Below, piece after piece: positions 1 through 6,895 of a stretch of 34,102 bases of DNA. The notes under the pieces are model-generated. The model did not search any database, was not told where the DNA came from, and was given only the letters and a program-made list of their open reading frames with translations. Position 1 is the first letter of the stretch, and every line of letters begins with the position of its first letter. This DNA is from an uncultured Clostridia bacterium (GTDB lineage: Bacteria > Bacillota > Clostridia > Oscillospirales > Ruminococcaceae): assembly GCA_945876435.1 (NCBI GenBank), contig CAMCOD010000018.1:1-34102 (forward strand), read 5' to 3'. Position numbers and translations under genes: made by a program.

Positions 1-50
1 TCGCCCATCATTATCATAGAAGAATCTTATTTACAGACTTTTCTTCATAG

Positions 51-176
51 TCTCATGTAGACATTCTCTCCAGCCAGTATGGTCACATTCTGTATACCTA
101 CAATAAAGGTATTTGCGTATATATAGATAGTGATGTTACGCAAGCCATCGACAACTATTTTTCGCAAATGCAGTAA
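51..176 (+). pseudogene. possible 3' tail of a broken coding sequence
   Basis: From 51 to a TAA at 174-176 one frame stays open and reads like genuine protein (about 41 residues, ending ...DNYFSQMQ). It has no start codon or ribosome binding site. Upstream, positions 1-60 are open in a different frame and end in TAG, so a gene entering from the left may have suffered a frameshift near 50-58. A strong terminator follows immediately, which suits a gene end. The stretch is too short to be statistically convincing, and no family is recognised. Confidence 0.22.
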
Positions 177-210
177 AAGCACTCTTGTAAAAATACGAGG
201 GTGCTTTTTC
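174..210 (+). terminator. intrinsic terminator before the small hypothetical genes
   Basis: AGCACTCT (178-185) pairs with AGGGTGCT (198-205) with one G-T wobble around a 12-nt loop. AAAA on the left matches TTTT on the right, ending in a T tract (205-209). Confidence 0.75.
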
Positions 211-232
211 TATGCACAAAAGGAGGATAACC

Positions 233-571
233 ATGACCAAGAAAACGATTGTAGCACTTGCAGCGCTGTCTGTAATGGCTTTAATTTCCAGTAGAGTGTC
301 TGTTTATGACTGCTCTGAAATGACCTCAGAGGTCGCGTGTAGCCATCGTGGAACGCTTCTGATAGAGCGAATTGATGGTGAAGTGACGACAGAAAACATG
401 GATGGGCGAGTGCTGAACGCAAGTAATCCTGCCTATGACTATATCAATTATAAAGGCGTGGACGCAAATAAAGGTGACATAATACGCACTTATTGTGTCT
501 ACAACCCAATGACGAATGGAGAAGATGATATTCTCCTGCGAATCGACTTTGTAAAGGAGTGTAACAAATGA
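233..571 (+). CDS. small exported hypothetical protein
   Basis: This is a 112-residue protein of no recognised family. The start is the ATG at 233, because AGGAGG (221-226) lies 6 nt upstream; an in-frame ATG at 212 lacks a ribosome binding site. The N-terminus has two lysines (K3-K4) followed by a hydrophobic stretch to about residue 20, so it looks like a signal peptide or membrane anchor. The remainder is polar with three cysteines. Its stop overlaps the next start (ATGA), so the two are co-translated. It belongs to the mobile-element remnant. Export is inferred and the function is unknown. Confidence 0.6.
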   Translation: MTKKTIVALAALSVMALISSRVSVYDCSEMTSEVACSHRGTLLIERIDGEVTTENMDGRVLNASNPAYDYINYKGVDANKGDIIRTYCVYNPMTNGEDDILLRIDFVKECNK

Positions 572-774
572 TCAATACATTCGAGTTGTATCAGCTCTGC
601 AATAAGCAGGGATGGTTTACCTGTGGAAGTAATCGTCAGTATGAACGCATGTTCAATTTAGCCAGAGATGGGGGAAACGTCAAAGAAATCGCTCTGATCA
701 TCTGGCTGTGTTCTGAATCTGCAACACGCCAGGACGTTGAATCTCTGATCAAACAGCACTGCATGGAAGAATAA
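568..774 (+). CDS. conserved mobile-element hypothetical protein
   Basis: This is a 68-residue protein whose ATG overlaps the preceding stop (ATGA) and follows an AAGGAG-type ribosome binding site. The reading (ELYQLCNKQGWFTCGSN near the start, then IALIIWLCSE) resembles small proteins commonly found in clostridial phages and integrative elements. That resemblance is from memory, and no function is known for them. No membrane segment is visible. It lies between an exported hypothetical and another small gene, consistent with an accessory module of a degraded element. Confidence 0.6.
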   Translation: MINTFELYQLCNKQGWFTCGSNRQYERMFNLARDGGNVKEIALIIWLCSESATRQDVESLIKQHCMEE

Positions 775-797
775 CATTGACTTTAGGAGGAAAAGAA

Positions 798-1022
798 ATG
801 AGTAACAAGTACCCAGAAAACATTATGAAAATCGTTCGTGAATCCTATGGATTGGACGAGAATAACCGGCTGCACGATGCGCATTTACAGCAGTTGTCTG
901 CCAACGAAGTCTTTGAGCGTGTGCTCAATTACGAGGGATTGATACATTGTGCTGGCAGAATCAAATCTTTGGTCAGAGACATCTACAAAGTAGATCTGGA
1001 TGCGGCAAGTGCTGAATGCTAA
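798..1022 (+). CDS. small hypothetical protein
   Basis: This is a 74-residue soluble protein. The start is placed at ATG 798 because TAGGAGG (785-791) sits 6 nt upstream; a TTG at 777 is in frame but has no such signal. The sequence looks helical and mixed-charge (YPENIMKIVRESYGLDENN near the N-terminus). This resembles small phage and ICE proteins of unknown role that begin with a similar 'MRQRLGL'-like segment, but the match is not close enough to name. It is in a tight same-strand run with its neighbours. Confidence 0.55.
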   Translation: MSNKYPENIMKIVRESYGLDENNRLHDAHLQQLSANEVFERVLNYEGLIHCAGRIKSLVRDIYKVDLDAASAEC

Positions 1023-1096
1023 TGTTTTCTTTTTTTTGAGAACAAAAGCGTAAAATCTCACAAATAACATGATAATAGAAAGGATGCAATAAGTCA

Positions 1097-1276
1097 ATGA
1101 AAAGAAGTTTTCTTTGGGAACTGCTTTTTGTAATAGCTTTGACAGCAGTTCTCACTTTGGGAGGGATGCTGTGTATCTGGCTTGAGCATGATATTACTTT
1201 CATGGTAATGGCATATGTGATGTTCATAATCCCTGTATGGTATGGATTTCTTACATACTGGGTAACAAAAGAATAG
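1097..1276 (+). CDS. 59-residue two-helix membrane protein
   Basis: This is a short gene with ATG at 1097 and TAG at 1274-1276. A GAAAGGA-like ribosome binding site (1077-1083) is rather far upstream, so the start is moderately certain. The product has a basic N-terminus (MKRS) and two hydrophobic segments, at about residues 7-27 and 34-54. It ends in a short hydrophilic tail (VTKE). No family is recognised. The stop is 10 nt before the next start, whose AGGAGG overlaps this gene's end, so the two are probably cotranscribed. Confidence 0.5.
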   Translation: MKRSFLWELLFVIALTAVLTLGGMLCIWLEHDITFMVMAYVMFIIPVWYGFLTYWVTKE

Positions 1277-1286
1277 GAGGTTAACT

Positions 1287-1913
1287 ATGCGTGAAGTAGT
1301 CAAACGATTCAATGTATACACCTACAGTGAATTGAGCGATCAGGCAAAAGCAAAGGCAAAACGTGATTATCTGGATGATGATTTGCGTAATGAAGATTTC
1401 TGCGATATGTGTCAAGAGGATTTGTGGAACCTGTTTCCAAATTCTTCCCTCAAATTTCAGTATAGTTTAGGTCATTGTCAGGGTGATGGCTTTAATGTGT
1501 ATGGAACAGCTGCATTGTGTGATCTTCAAACCATAAGCAAGAACGCTCCAGCGTATCAGGAAATGAATCAGTTTAGTGAGGAGGAATGGAAACACCTTTT
1601 TTGGTGCTATGACAATAGACCTTCAGAGATCGAATTGCCTCTGAATCGACGATATGCCTACTGTAAGGCTGATACCATCGAGTTTGCAGAAGAGTGGATT
1701 GATGAGTTGGAAGATTTCCATGACTACAACAAAGAAGATGAAATCCTCTTGTGTTGCTTTGAACAAGCAGTGCGAAATCTCTTTAGTCACCACTGCAACG
1801 ATCAAGAAGAAGCTGGTTACAACTACCTGTACGACATCAGTAGTGAAGAAATGCAGGATCTGTCTGATGCAAATGACTGGGAATACTATGAAGATGGCAG
1901 ATTATACGGATAA
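1287..1913 (+). CDS. acidic phage/ICE-type hypothetical protein
   Basis: This is a 208-residue soluble, very acidic protein with a textbook AGGAGG (1276-1281) 5 nt before its ATG. The N-terminal pattern (FNVYTYSELSDQAKAKAKRDY, then an aromatic and acidic region, then GDGFNVYG near residue 70) is familiar from phage and conjugative-element hypotheticals. In those, a KFNVYKFDELSDEAKEKA-like opening recurs. The function of that group is unknown. High negative charge would be compatible with a DNA-mimic or antirestriction role, but nothing in the sequence proves that. Confidence 0.6.
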   Translation: MREVVKRFNVYTYSELSDQAKAKAKRDYLDDDLRNEDFCDMCQEDLWNLFPNSSLKFQYSLGHCQGDGFNVYGTAALCDLQTISKNAPAYQEMNQFSEEEWKHLFWCYDNRPSEIELPLNRRYAYCKADTIEFAEEWIDELEDFHDYNKEDEILLCCFEQAVRNLFSHHCNDQEEAGYNYLYDISSEEMQDLSDANDWEYYEDGRLYG

Positions 1914-1926
1914 GGGGGGGCTAAAC

Positions 1927-2094
1927 ATGACAATCTTTACGAGGCATATTTGGCCGTCTGGTGCGTATGAAATCAACTGCCCAGAAATAGATGCTCGATG
2001 CCAATATATGGGTATGAGTAAAAAAGAAGCAATCAGACGATTCAGATTGCAAAATAAACTGAAAAAAAGACATGTAATTGTCATTGAAATATAA
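1927..2094 (+). CDS. 55-residue hypothetical protein
   Basis: The ATG at 1927 follows a G-rich run (1914-1920) 6 nt upstream that can act as a ribosome binding site. The product is 55 residues, basic in its C-terminal half (KKEAIRRFRLQNKLKKR), with a short beta-like ending (HVIVIEI). A longer in-frame opening back to 1654 overlaps the preceding gene in another frame and is not believed. No family is recognised. The next gene's AAGGAGGA overlaps its end. Confidence 0.5.
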   Translation: MTIFTRHIWPSGAYEINCPEIDARCQYMGMSKKEAIRRFRLQNKLKKRHVIVIEI

Positions 2095-2105
2095 GGAGGA
2101 TTACT

Positions 2106-2402
2106 ATGAAATACCTGATCAACATCAAATCTTTTGATGATCTGAAAAAGAAATTCCGCGAGTGGGCAATGCGGCTTCATCCTGATATGGGCGGCAGTGA
2201 TGTAGCCATGCAGGAATTGAATAACGAATATGATGTTCTGTTTCCAGTCTGGAAAAGCAGAACTGCACCACAGTCTAAGGAGACTGCTGAAAGCACCAGA
2301 AGAGAATTCTACACGCGGAATGGCTGGGCTGGCAAGAACTATAAGTGTGGCCGCAGCACAACAGCATTATCGCAAACGCATATCAGTTCGGAGCATATCT
2401 GA
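2106..2402 (+). CDS. J-domain protein, probably C-terminally truncated
   Basis: This is a 98-residue protein with a strong AAGGAGG site upstream. Residues 1-50 look like a J domain: basic helix II, the diagnostic HPD tripeptide (in LHPDMGG), then a helix-III-like segment. J domains stimulate Hsp70/DnaK ATPase, and mobile elements often carry such proteins. Relatives I recall continue past a REFYTxNGWAG segment into a further domain. Here, after NGWAGKNYK (about 2340), the reading becomes low-complexity and stops. This suggests that a deletion joined it to foreign sequence. Its TGA overlaps the next ATG (TGATG). Confidence 0.6.
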   Translation: MKYLINIKSFDDLKKKFREWAMRLHPDMGGSDVAMQELNNEYDVLFPVWKSRTAPQSKETAESTRREFYTRNGWAGKNYKCGRSTTALSQTHISSEHI

Positions 2403-3142
2403 TGGCAAGAGTTCCAGTAGACGAGCTTGTTATGGATTATGACTATCAGCGAGTAGAGACAAAGACAGTCGCAGATTTGGTGAGACATTGGCAGGATGAA
2501 AAGTGCGCGCCTTTGGTCGTTAATTATCGACCAGACAAAGATAAATTCTATGTCATCGACGGCGGACATAGATTGACTGCTGCCAAACGTCTCCACATTT
2601 CGCTGCTTCCATGCAAAATCCTTATTGGAAAAACGAAACAGGAAGAAGCAAGGATTTTTGCAGATCAGCAAAAAGATGTAGCAGTCCTCACGCCATATGA
2701 CCGCTACAAAGCTGCTTTGGTAGCAAAAGATGCGATGGCGCTTAAACTTCAATCCATCTTTGATAAATACAATATTAAGGTATTGAAATACCCATATGCT
2801 ACAAGTGGCGCTATCCGTTGTCTGGCTTACTGCTGGCAGATGGTTAATGAATCCAAGGCTGAAACACTGGATGAGATGTTTTATCAAGCATTACGAAGAT
2901 GCTATCGTTTTGGACAAGAAAACGATGTTGATGTATGGATTGTAATTTCTAAACAAGAAGGAAACGTTCTTGCAAACGTCCAGAGAAAAGAGGATTTAGC
3001 AAAGACTATGATTCGAGAAATGACTGATCATACACGCGAAATTCTTGAGGAGGAAATTCGCGGATTGGTCAGAACATCAATTCCATATAATCCGACTATT
3101 GAAATGAAAATCCCAATCTGGGTTAAAGGAGATGTTGCGTAA
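2402..3142 (+). CDS. ParB/Srx-like nuclease-fold protein
   Basis: From ATG 2402 (GGAG at 2390-2393, 8 nt away) the product is 246 residues. An upstream GTG at 2345 is in frame but sits in the suspected junction. Residues 1-90 follow the ParB N-terminal pattern: VPVDELVMDYDYQR, a strand-helix unit, then the hallmark VIDGGHRLTAAK box and an EEARIFADQQ helix. In mobile elements such proteins are often paired with a DNA methyltransferase, as here, where the TAATG overlap couples the two genes. It probably binds DNA or CTP. Which of partitioning, regulation or nuclease activity applies cannot be told. Confidence 0.65.
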   Translation: MARVPVDELVMDYDYQRVETKTVADLVRHWQDEKCAPLVVNYRPDKDKFYVIDGGHRLTAAKRLHISLLPCKILIGKTKQEEARIFADQQKDVAVLTPYDRYKAALVAKDAMALKLQSIFDKYNIKVLKYPYATSGAIRCLAYCWQMVNESKAETLDEMFYQALRRCYRFGQENDVDVWIVISKQEGNVLANVQRKEDLAKTMIREMTDHTREILEEEIRGLVRTSIPYNPTIEMKIPIWVKGDVA

Positions 3143-3876
3143 TGAAAGTGTTGAATCAAAAAGAAGGAAAAAACTGGGTGATTTATCATGGGGACTCATG
3201 CGAAATTATGCAGGGAATCCCAAGTGATTCTATTCATTACTCAGTAACATCAATCCCATTTGCCAGCTTGTATACCTACTCAAATTCAGAACGAGACATG
3301 GGAAATTCTCGTAACTATGGAGAGTTCGCTGAACACTATAAATTCCTCGCTAAAGAATGGTTCAGGATTATGATGCCTGGAAGAATGGTTTCAATTCACT
3401 GCATGAATCTGCCAGCCATGAAAGAACGTGATGGATATATTGGTTTGAAAGACTTTCGTGGTGACGTGATTCGTTGGATGGAGGCTGCTGGTTTTATTTA
3501 CTATTCAGAGGTATGTATCTGGAAAAATCCGGCGACTGAGATGCAGAGAACAAAAGCACTTGGTCTGCTACATAAACAGCTAAAAAAAGATTCGTGCCGT
3601 AGCCGTATGGGGATTCCAGATTACGTTGTTACATTCCAAAAGCCTGGTGATAATCCAGAACCTTGTACTCACACTGATGAATCTTATCCAGTTGATCTTT
3701 GGCGAGATGTAGCCAGCCCTTGCTGGGATGAATATGTTGGTTACTGCACAAAAGGTGGAGACCTGGTATGCGATTTTGCTCCCATTGCAACATCAAGCAT
3801 TAGTGCATTATGGCACACAACACAACAGACCAGAGGTTTATTGGGCTGCTATTATCCTGATAAACACCGGCCTTAG
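3142..3876 (+). pseudogene. DNA methyltransferase, 3'-truncated at a deletion junction
   Basis: The first ~195 residues read as a beta-class phage/ICE DNA methyltransferase (VIYHGDSCEIM, SLYTYSNSERDMGNS, KALGLLHKQLKKDSCRSRMG). The catalytic motif IV, normally S/T/D-P-P-F/Y, reads S-I-P-F. After VDLWRDVASPCWDE the usual following segment is missing. After GDLVCDF the SAM-binding FxGxG-type motif is absent and the frame runs about 30 codons through integrase DNA to a stop. It is therefore probably inactive. The junction lies near 3760-3785. The alternative is a divergent active enzyme, judged unlikely because the SAM motif is gone. Confidence 0.7.
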
Positions 3877-4453
3877 AGCCGGAGAATTCTGTGGATTAAC
3901 TTGGGACGATGTTGATTTCAACAATAAACTGTTGCATGTCAGCAAAGGGCTGGTTTGTACCTACGTCGATCATACCGCGCACATAGCGATACACCCAACA
4001 AAGACAAGTAGGGGAAAACGAGATATTCCAATGTCGGAAGAAACGATGAAAGCCTTTCAGCAGCTTAGCTTATACATTCAAGAACATTTCTCTTCATGCG
4101 CAGACATCATTGATGGATACACAGATTTTATAATGATCGATAAAAATGGTAGAGTGATGACACCGAAACATTTGACGGATTTAGTCATGACTCTGGTTTC
4201 CAAATGTAATATGCGTATTAAAAAAGAAGGTAAAGTTAACCTGCAAATCAGACCAACGACATGTCATACGTTGCGATACACATATGCAACCAGAATGAGA
4301 GAGGCGGGAGTGGACATCAAAGCGGCACAATACCTTATGGGACACGCCACACCACAAATGACTCTGGATGTATACACGGATGTGACAAATGCCCTAATTA
4401 CACAGGCTTCTAACCAGCTACAATCATATTTATCATCCGAAGAAAGTTTATGA
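3728..4453 (+). pseudogene. tyrosine recombinase (integrase), N-terminally truncated
   Basis: From about 3770 the frame encodes the catalytic domain of a phage/ICE tyrosine recombinase. All hallmark residues are present: Arg in TGLRAGE, Lys in TSRGKRDIP, His-x-x-Arg in CHTLRYTYATR, His in GHATPQMT and the nucleophile Tyr in DVYTDV. The SAM-like core-binding and arm-binding N-terminal domains are missing. The in-frame ATG at 3728 belongs to the upstream methyltransferase in another frame, so no credible start exists. Orientation and position next to rpsU suggest this was the integration end of the element. It is probably not functional by itself. Confidence 0.8.
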
Positions 4454-4458
4454 TAATC

Positions 4459-4539
4459 TGACACCAATTTTGACACCAATGAAAGGGCAAATTTTGCCTC
4501 AAAATGCTTCAATTTGCCATTGTTGCAAAACCGGTGTCA
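4459..4539 (+). repeat. TGACACC repeats downstream of the integrase, possible arm-type or att sites
   Basis: TGACACCAAT occurs twice in direct orientation (4459-4468 and 4471-4480), and its core recurs inverted as GGTGTCA at 4533-4539. An imperfect palindrome, GGCAA-ATT-TTGCC (4486-4498), lies between. Clustered short repeats just beyond an integrase gene are typical of integrase arm-binding sites at an element end. Assignment is inference, and no second att copy is visible within the window. Confidence 0.3.
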
Positions 4540-4655
4540 TGATTGAAATTAGCAAAAAACCGCATAACTAAGCCATTTTTTAATCATTGATGGTGCATAG
4601 CGAAGAAAAAAGATAAATATTGTAGTAAAATAGTCGGAAAAGCAGAAGAAACCTC

Positions 4656-4685
4656 TTGACATAACACAGGATTCTGTTGTATAAT
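4656..4685 (+). promoter_or_regulatory. sigma-A promoter of rpsU
   Basis: TTGACA (4656-4661) and TATAAT (4680-4685), both perfect consensus, are separated by 18 nt. It lies 77 nt upstream of the rpsU start. The stretch 4540-4655 between the element remnant and this promoter is AT-rich with nothing else recognised. Confidence 0.85.
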
Positions 4686-4702
4686 GTTCGATGTTATGAG
4701 CT

Positions 4703-4752
4703 GTAAGTAAAATCTTACCGCTTAAAACTCCTGCCCGTAGGCGTGAGGAGGG
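4703..4752 (+). promoter_or_regulatory. rpsU leader hairpins that can sequester the Shine-Dalgarno
   Basis: A small hairpin (GTAAG 4703-4707 with CTTAC 4714-4718) is followed by a stronger one. CTCCT (4728-4732) pairs with AGGAG (4746-4750), and GCC (4733-4735) pairs with GGC (4740-4742) around a CGTA loop, leaving bulge 4743-4745. The second stem buries the AGGAGG ribosome binding site of rpsU. This could support translational autoregulation, which is inference. Confidence 0.5.
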
Positions 4753-4761
4753 ATTAGAGAA

Positions 4762-4938
4762 ATGGCAGAAATTCATGTAAAAGATAACGAGTCTTTGGAT
4801 AGTGCTCTGAGAAGATTTAAAAGACAGTGCGCTCGTGCTGGCGTTCTGAATGAGGTTCGCAAAAGAGAACACTACGAAAAGCCTTCCGTTAAACGTAAGA
4901 AAAAATCTGAAGCTGCTCGTAAACGCAAATTTAAATAG
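4762..4938 (+). CDS. rpsU: 30S ribosomal protein S21
   Basis: This 58-residue protein matches bS21 throughout: the [22 protein letters not shown] opening, the helical core and a very basic tail ([15 protein letters not shown]). bS21 sits on the small subunit near the anti-Shine-Dalgarno end of 16S rRNA and helps initiation. The start is the ATG at 4762, 9 nt after AGGAGGG. It has its own consensus promoter and is followed by a structured segment and a terminator, so it is probably monocistronic. The length is normal for Firmicutes. Confidence 0.95.
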   Translation: MAEIHVKDNESLDSALRRFKRQCARAGVLNEVRKREHYEKPSVKRKKKSEAARKRKFK

Positions 4939-4946
4939 TTTGTGTT

Positions 4947-5008
4947 GAGGCATGCAGGTTCCCTGTACGCTTGATACAGGGGAAACAATGCGTGGAACCT
5001 GATTCCTC
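4947..5008 (+). other. structured RNA segment between rpsU and its terminator
   Basis: Three nested helices can form: GAGG (4947-4950) with CCTC (5005-5008), CAGGTTCC (4955-4962) with GGAACCTG (4994-5001), and CTGTA (4963-4967) with TACAG (4975-4979). The 8-bp middle helix is perfect. It lies in the rpsU 3' UTR, before the terminator. It could be a stability element, a processed small RNA or a decayed tRNA-like fold. No known RNA family is recognised. Confidence 0.35.
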
Positions 5009-5028
5009 CGTATTGTAATTGAAACAAG

Positions 5029-5053
5029 GCGAGCCTTAACAGGCTCGCTTTTT
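5029..5053 (+). terminator. intrinsic terminator of rpsU
   Basis: A perfect 7-bp GC-rich stem, GCGAGCC (5029-5035) with GGCTCGC (5042-5048), has a 6-nt loop and is followed by TTTTT. Confidence 0.9.
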
Positions 5054-5129
5054 CATTGTCCGGCAGAATCCGAACCGACAGTGGAAATAGCAGCCGCTGG
5101 AAAAGGCGGGGAAAGGGAGAATTTGGAAT

Positions 5130-5624
5130 ATGCTTTTCCCAAAGAAAAGGGTGCGGCGTGTAACCGAAATTTCCATTGACTATCTCAGATCGAAGGGGAT
5201 CCGGGGTCTTATTCTGGATATTGACAATACGCTCACAACCCATGATAACCCGATTCCCAGCGAAGGAGTGGCTCATTGGCTGGATCTTATGAGGGAAAAC
5301 GGTATAAAAATGATCGTTCTTTCCAATAATCATGGCCCGAGAGTGGAACCCTTTGCGAAAATTTTGGGCTTAGATTATATTGCGGAAGGGAAAAAACCTC
5401 TCAGCAGCGGTTTTAAACGCTGCGCGGCCGCCCTTGACCTGAGCAAAGAACAGCTTTGCATCATCGGGGATCAGATCTTTACCGATGTTCTGGGAGGGAA
5501 CTGGTATGGCTGCCATTCGATCCTGGTGGAGCCGATTCAGCCGGAATCTACCGCTTTCTTCAAGTTCAAACGCTTTTGGGAGAGAATCATCCTGTTCTTT
5601 TATAAGGAAGGGGAAAGAGGATAA
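5130..5624 (+). CDS. YqeG family HAD IIIA-type phosphatase
   Basis: This 164-residue HAD hydrolase matches the YqeG family in length. Motif I is LDIDNTLT with nucleophile Asp30 and acid/base Asp32. Motif II is the Ser in IVLSNN, motif III a Lys in EGKKP, and motif IV GDQIFTD. The family is predicted to dephosphorylate a small metabolite; the substrate is unsettled, and some members are proposed to act on phosphatidylglycerophosphate. A basic, hydrophobic C-terminal segment could associate with membrane. The start at ATG 5130 follows GGGAGA. It ends 3 nt before aroQ's start, so the two form an operon. Confidence 0.9.
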   Translation: MLFPKKRVRRVTEISIDYLRSKGIRGLILDIDNTLTTHDNPIPSEGVAHWLDLMRENGIKMIVLSNNHGPRVEPFAKILGLDYIAEGKKPLSSGFKRCAAALDLSKEQLCIIGDQIFTDVLGGNWYGCHSILVEPIQPESTAFFKFKRFWERIILFFYKEGERG

Positions 5625-5627
5625 ACA

Positions 5628-6062
5628 ATGAAACGAATTTTAGTGATGCATGGGCCGAACATCAACCTTACCGGCAAAAGAGAACCCGGTCAGTACGGGA
5701 CAACGCCTTTTGTGCAGATGAACGAGGAGTTCGTGGCCTTTGCCAAACAAAATGGTCTGGACTGCGATGTGTTCCAATCCAACCATGAGGGTGCGCTCAT
5801 TGACAAGCTCCATGAAAGCGTGGGTGTGTATGACGGTATTGTCCTCAATGCCGGCGCATACACTCATTACAGCTACGCCATCCGCGATGCCATCGCCGCG
5901 ATTGAACTTCCAGTGGTGGAAGTTCATATGTCCAATGTTCATAAAAGGGAAGAATTCCGTCACCATTCGGTTATCTCCCCGGTTTGCAGCGGTGTGATCT
6001 GCGGATTCGGAAAAAACAGTTATATTTTGGGCATTTCTGCCTTAATTGAGCTGCTGAAGTGA
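5628..6062 (+). CDS. aroQ: type II 3-dehydroquinate dehydratase
   Basis: This 144-residue protein is the type II enzyme that converts 3-dehydroquinate to 3-dehydroshikimate in the shikimate pathway, normally as a dodecamer. It shows HGPNINLTGKREPGQYG with catalytic Arg18 and Tyr23, the substrate-binding NAGAYTHYS segment and His100 in EVHMSN, all family hallmarks. The usual Glu-Ile in REPxIYG is Gly-Gln here, a mild deviation. It directly follows the YqeG gene (3-nt gap). In many Clostridia aroQ lies near efp, as here, sometimes with a peptidase gene between that is absent in this window. Confidence 0.95.
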   Translation: MKRILVMHGPNINLTGKREPGQYGTTPFVQMNEEFVAFAKQNGLDCDVFQSNHEGALIDKLHESVGVYDGIVLNAGAYTHYSYAIRDAIAAIELPVVEVHMSNVHKREEFRHHSVISPVCSGVICGFGKNSYILGISALIELLK

Positions 6063-6091
6063 GAAATTTCTTGGAAGAAATCCAAAAATAC

Positions 6092-6120
6092 TTGAAAATG
6101 CAGCGCAGATACGGTAAAAT
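6092..6120 (+). promoter_or_regulatory. probable promoter of efp
   Basis: TTGAAA (6092-6097) and TAAAAT (6115-6120) are separated by 17 nt, close to the sigma-A consensus. It lies about 155 nt upstream of the efp start, leaving a long structured leader. Confidence 0.6.
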
Positions 6121-6158
6121 ATAGTAGTGTAAAACAGCCAATGTTCTTATTGGCCCAT

Positions 6159-6254
6159 GGTCCCCGCGGAGAAGGACTCCTTTTCCCGCGGAGGATGACC
6201 TTCTTCCGCCACTCCGAAGGATATAAAAATTACAACAAGATGTCGTTGGCGGAA
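6159..6254 (+). promoter_or_regulatory. structured leader of efp (two stem-loops)
   Basis: Stem 1: GGTC (6159-6162) with GACC (6197-6200) flanks a palindromic core, CCGCGG (6164-6169) with CCGCGG (6186-6191), and an inner AAGG/CCTT helix. Stem 2: TTCCGCCA (6204-6211) pairs perfectly with TGGCGGAA (6247-6254), ending 10 nt before the efp ribosome binding site. No T tract follows either stem, so they are not terminators. A regulatory or stabilising role is inferred. Confidence 0.45.
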
Positions 6255-6276
6255 CGGCAGAATGGAGGCTATCATT

Positions 6277-6834
6277 ATGATTACAGCAGGCGATTTCAGA
6301 AACGGCGTAACCTTCGATATGGATGGACAGGTATTCCAGATCATCGAATTCCAGCATGTAAAACCAGGTAAAGGCGCTGCTTTCGTTCGTACCAAGATCC
6401 GTAATGTAATTTCCGGTGCAGTGGTTGAAAAAACCTTCAACCCAACCGATAAATTCCCAACCGCTTTCATCGAGAGAAGAGAGATGCAGTACCTGTACGC
6501 TGACGGCGATCTGTATAACTTCATGGACAACGAAACCTTTGAAACCATTCCGATCGAGCGCAGCAAACTGGGCGATGCTTTTAAATTCGTAAAAGAAAAT
6601 ATGAATGTAAAAGTTCTCTCTTACAAAGGCGTTATCTTTGGTATTGAAGCTCCAAACTTTGTAGAGCTGGAAGTTGTTGAAACCGAACCAGGTGTTCGCG
6701 GCGATACCGCTACCAACGTAACCAAACCAGCAAAACTGGAAACCGGCGCAGAGATCCGCGTTCCGATCTTCATCAACGAAGGCGAAATGATTCGTATCGA
6801 CACCAGAACCGGCGAATATATGGAGCGCGCATAG
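6277..6834 (+). CDS. efp: translation elongation factor P
   Basis: EF-P relieves ribosome stalling at polyproline stretches. This 185-residue protein has the normal length and reads [12 protein letters not shown] at the N-terminus, with the KOW-like domain first and two OB domains after. The tip loop PGKG places Lys32 at the position that carries the post-translational modification in the Bacillus protein. The ATG at 6262 is in frame, but its own GGAGG (6264-6268) is the ribosome binding site for ATG 6277, which matches family N-termini. A downstream gene follows after 61 nt, so both probably share the transcript. Confidence 0.95.
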   Translation: MITAGDFRNGVTFDMDGQVFQIIEFQHVKPGKGAAFVRTKIRNVISGAVVEKTFNPTDKFPTAFIERREMQYLYADGDLYNFMDNETFETIPIERSKLGDAFKFVKENMNVKVLSYKGVIFGIEAPNFVELEVVETEPGVRGDTATNVTKPAKLETGAEIRVPIFINEGEMIRIDTRTGEYMERA

Positions 6835-6895
6835 GCGATTGCTGAACCCGTGCCGGAAGGCACATCAGATAATAAACCATAAGGGGGATTTTACC

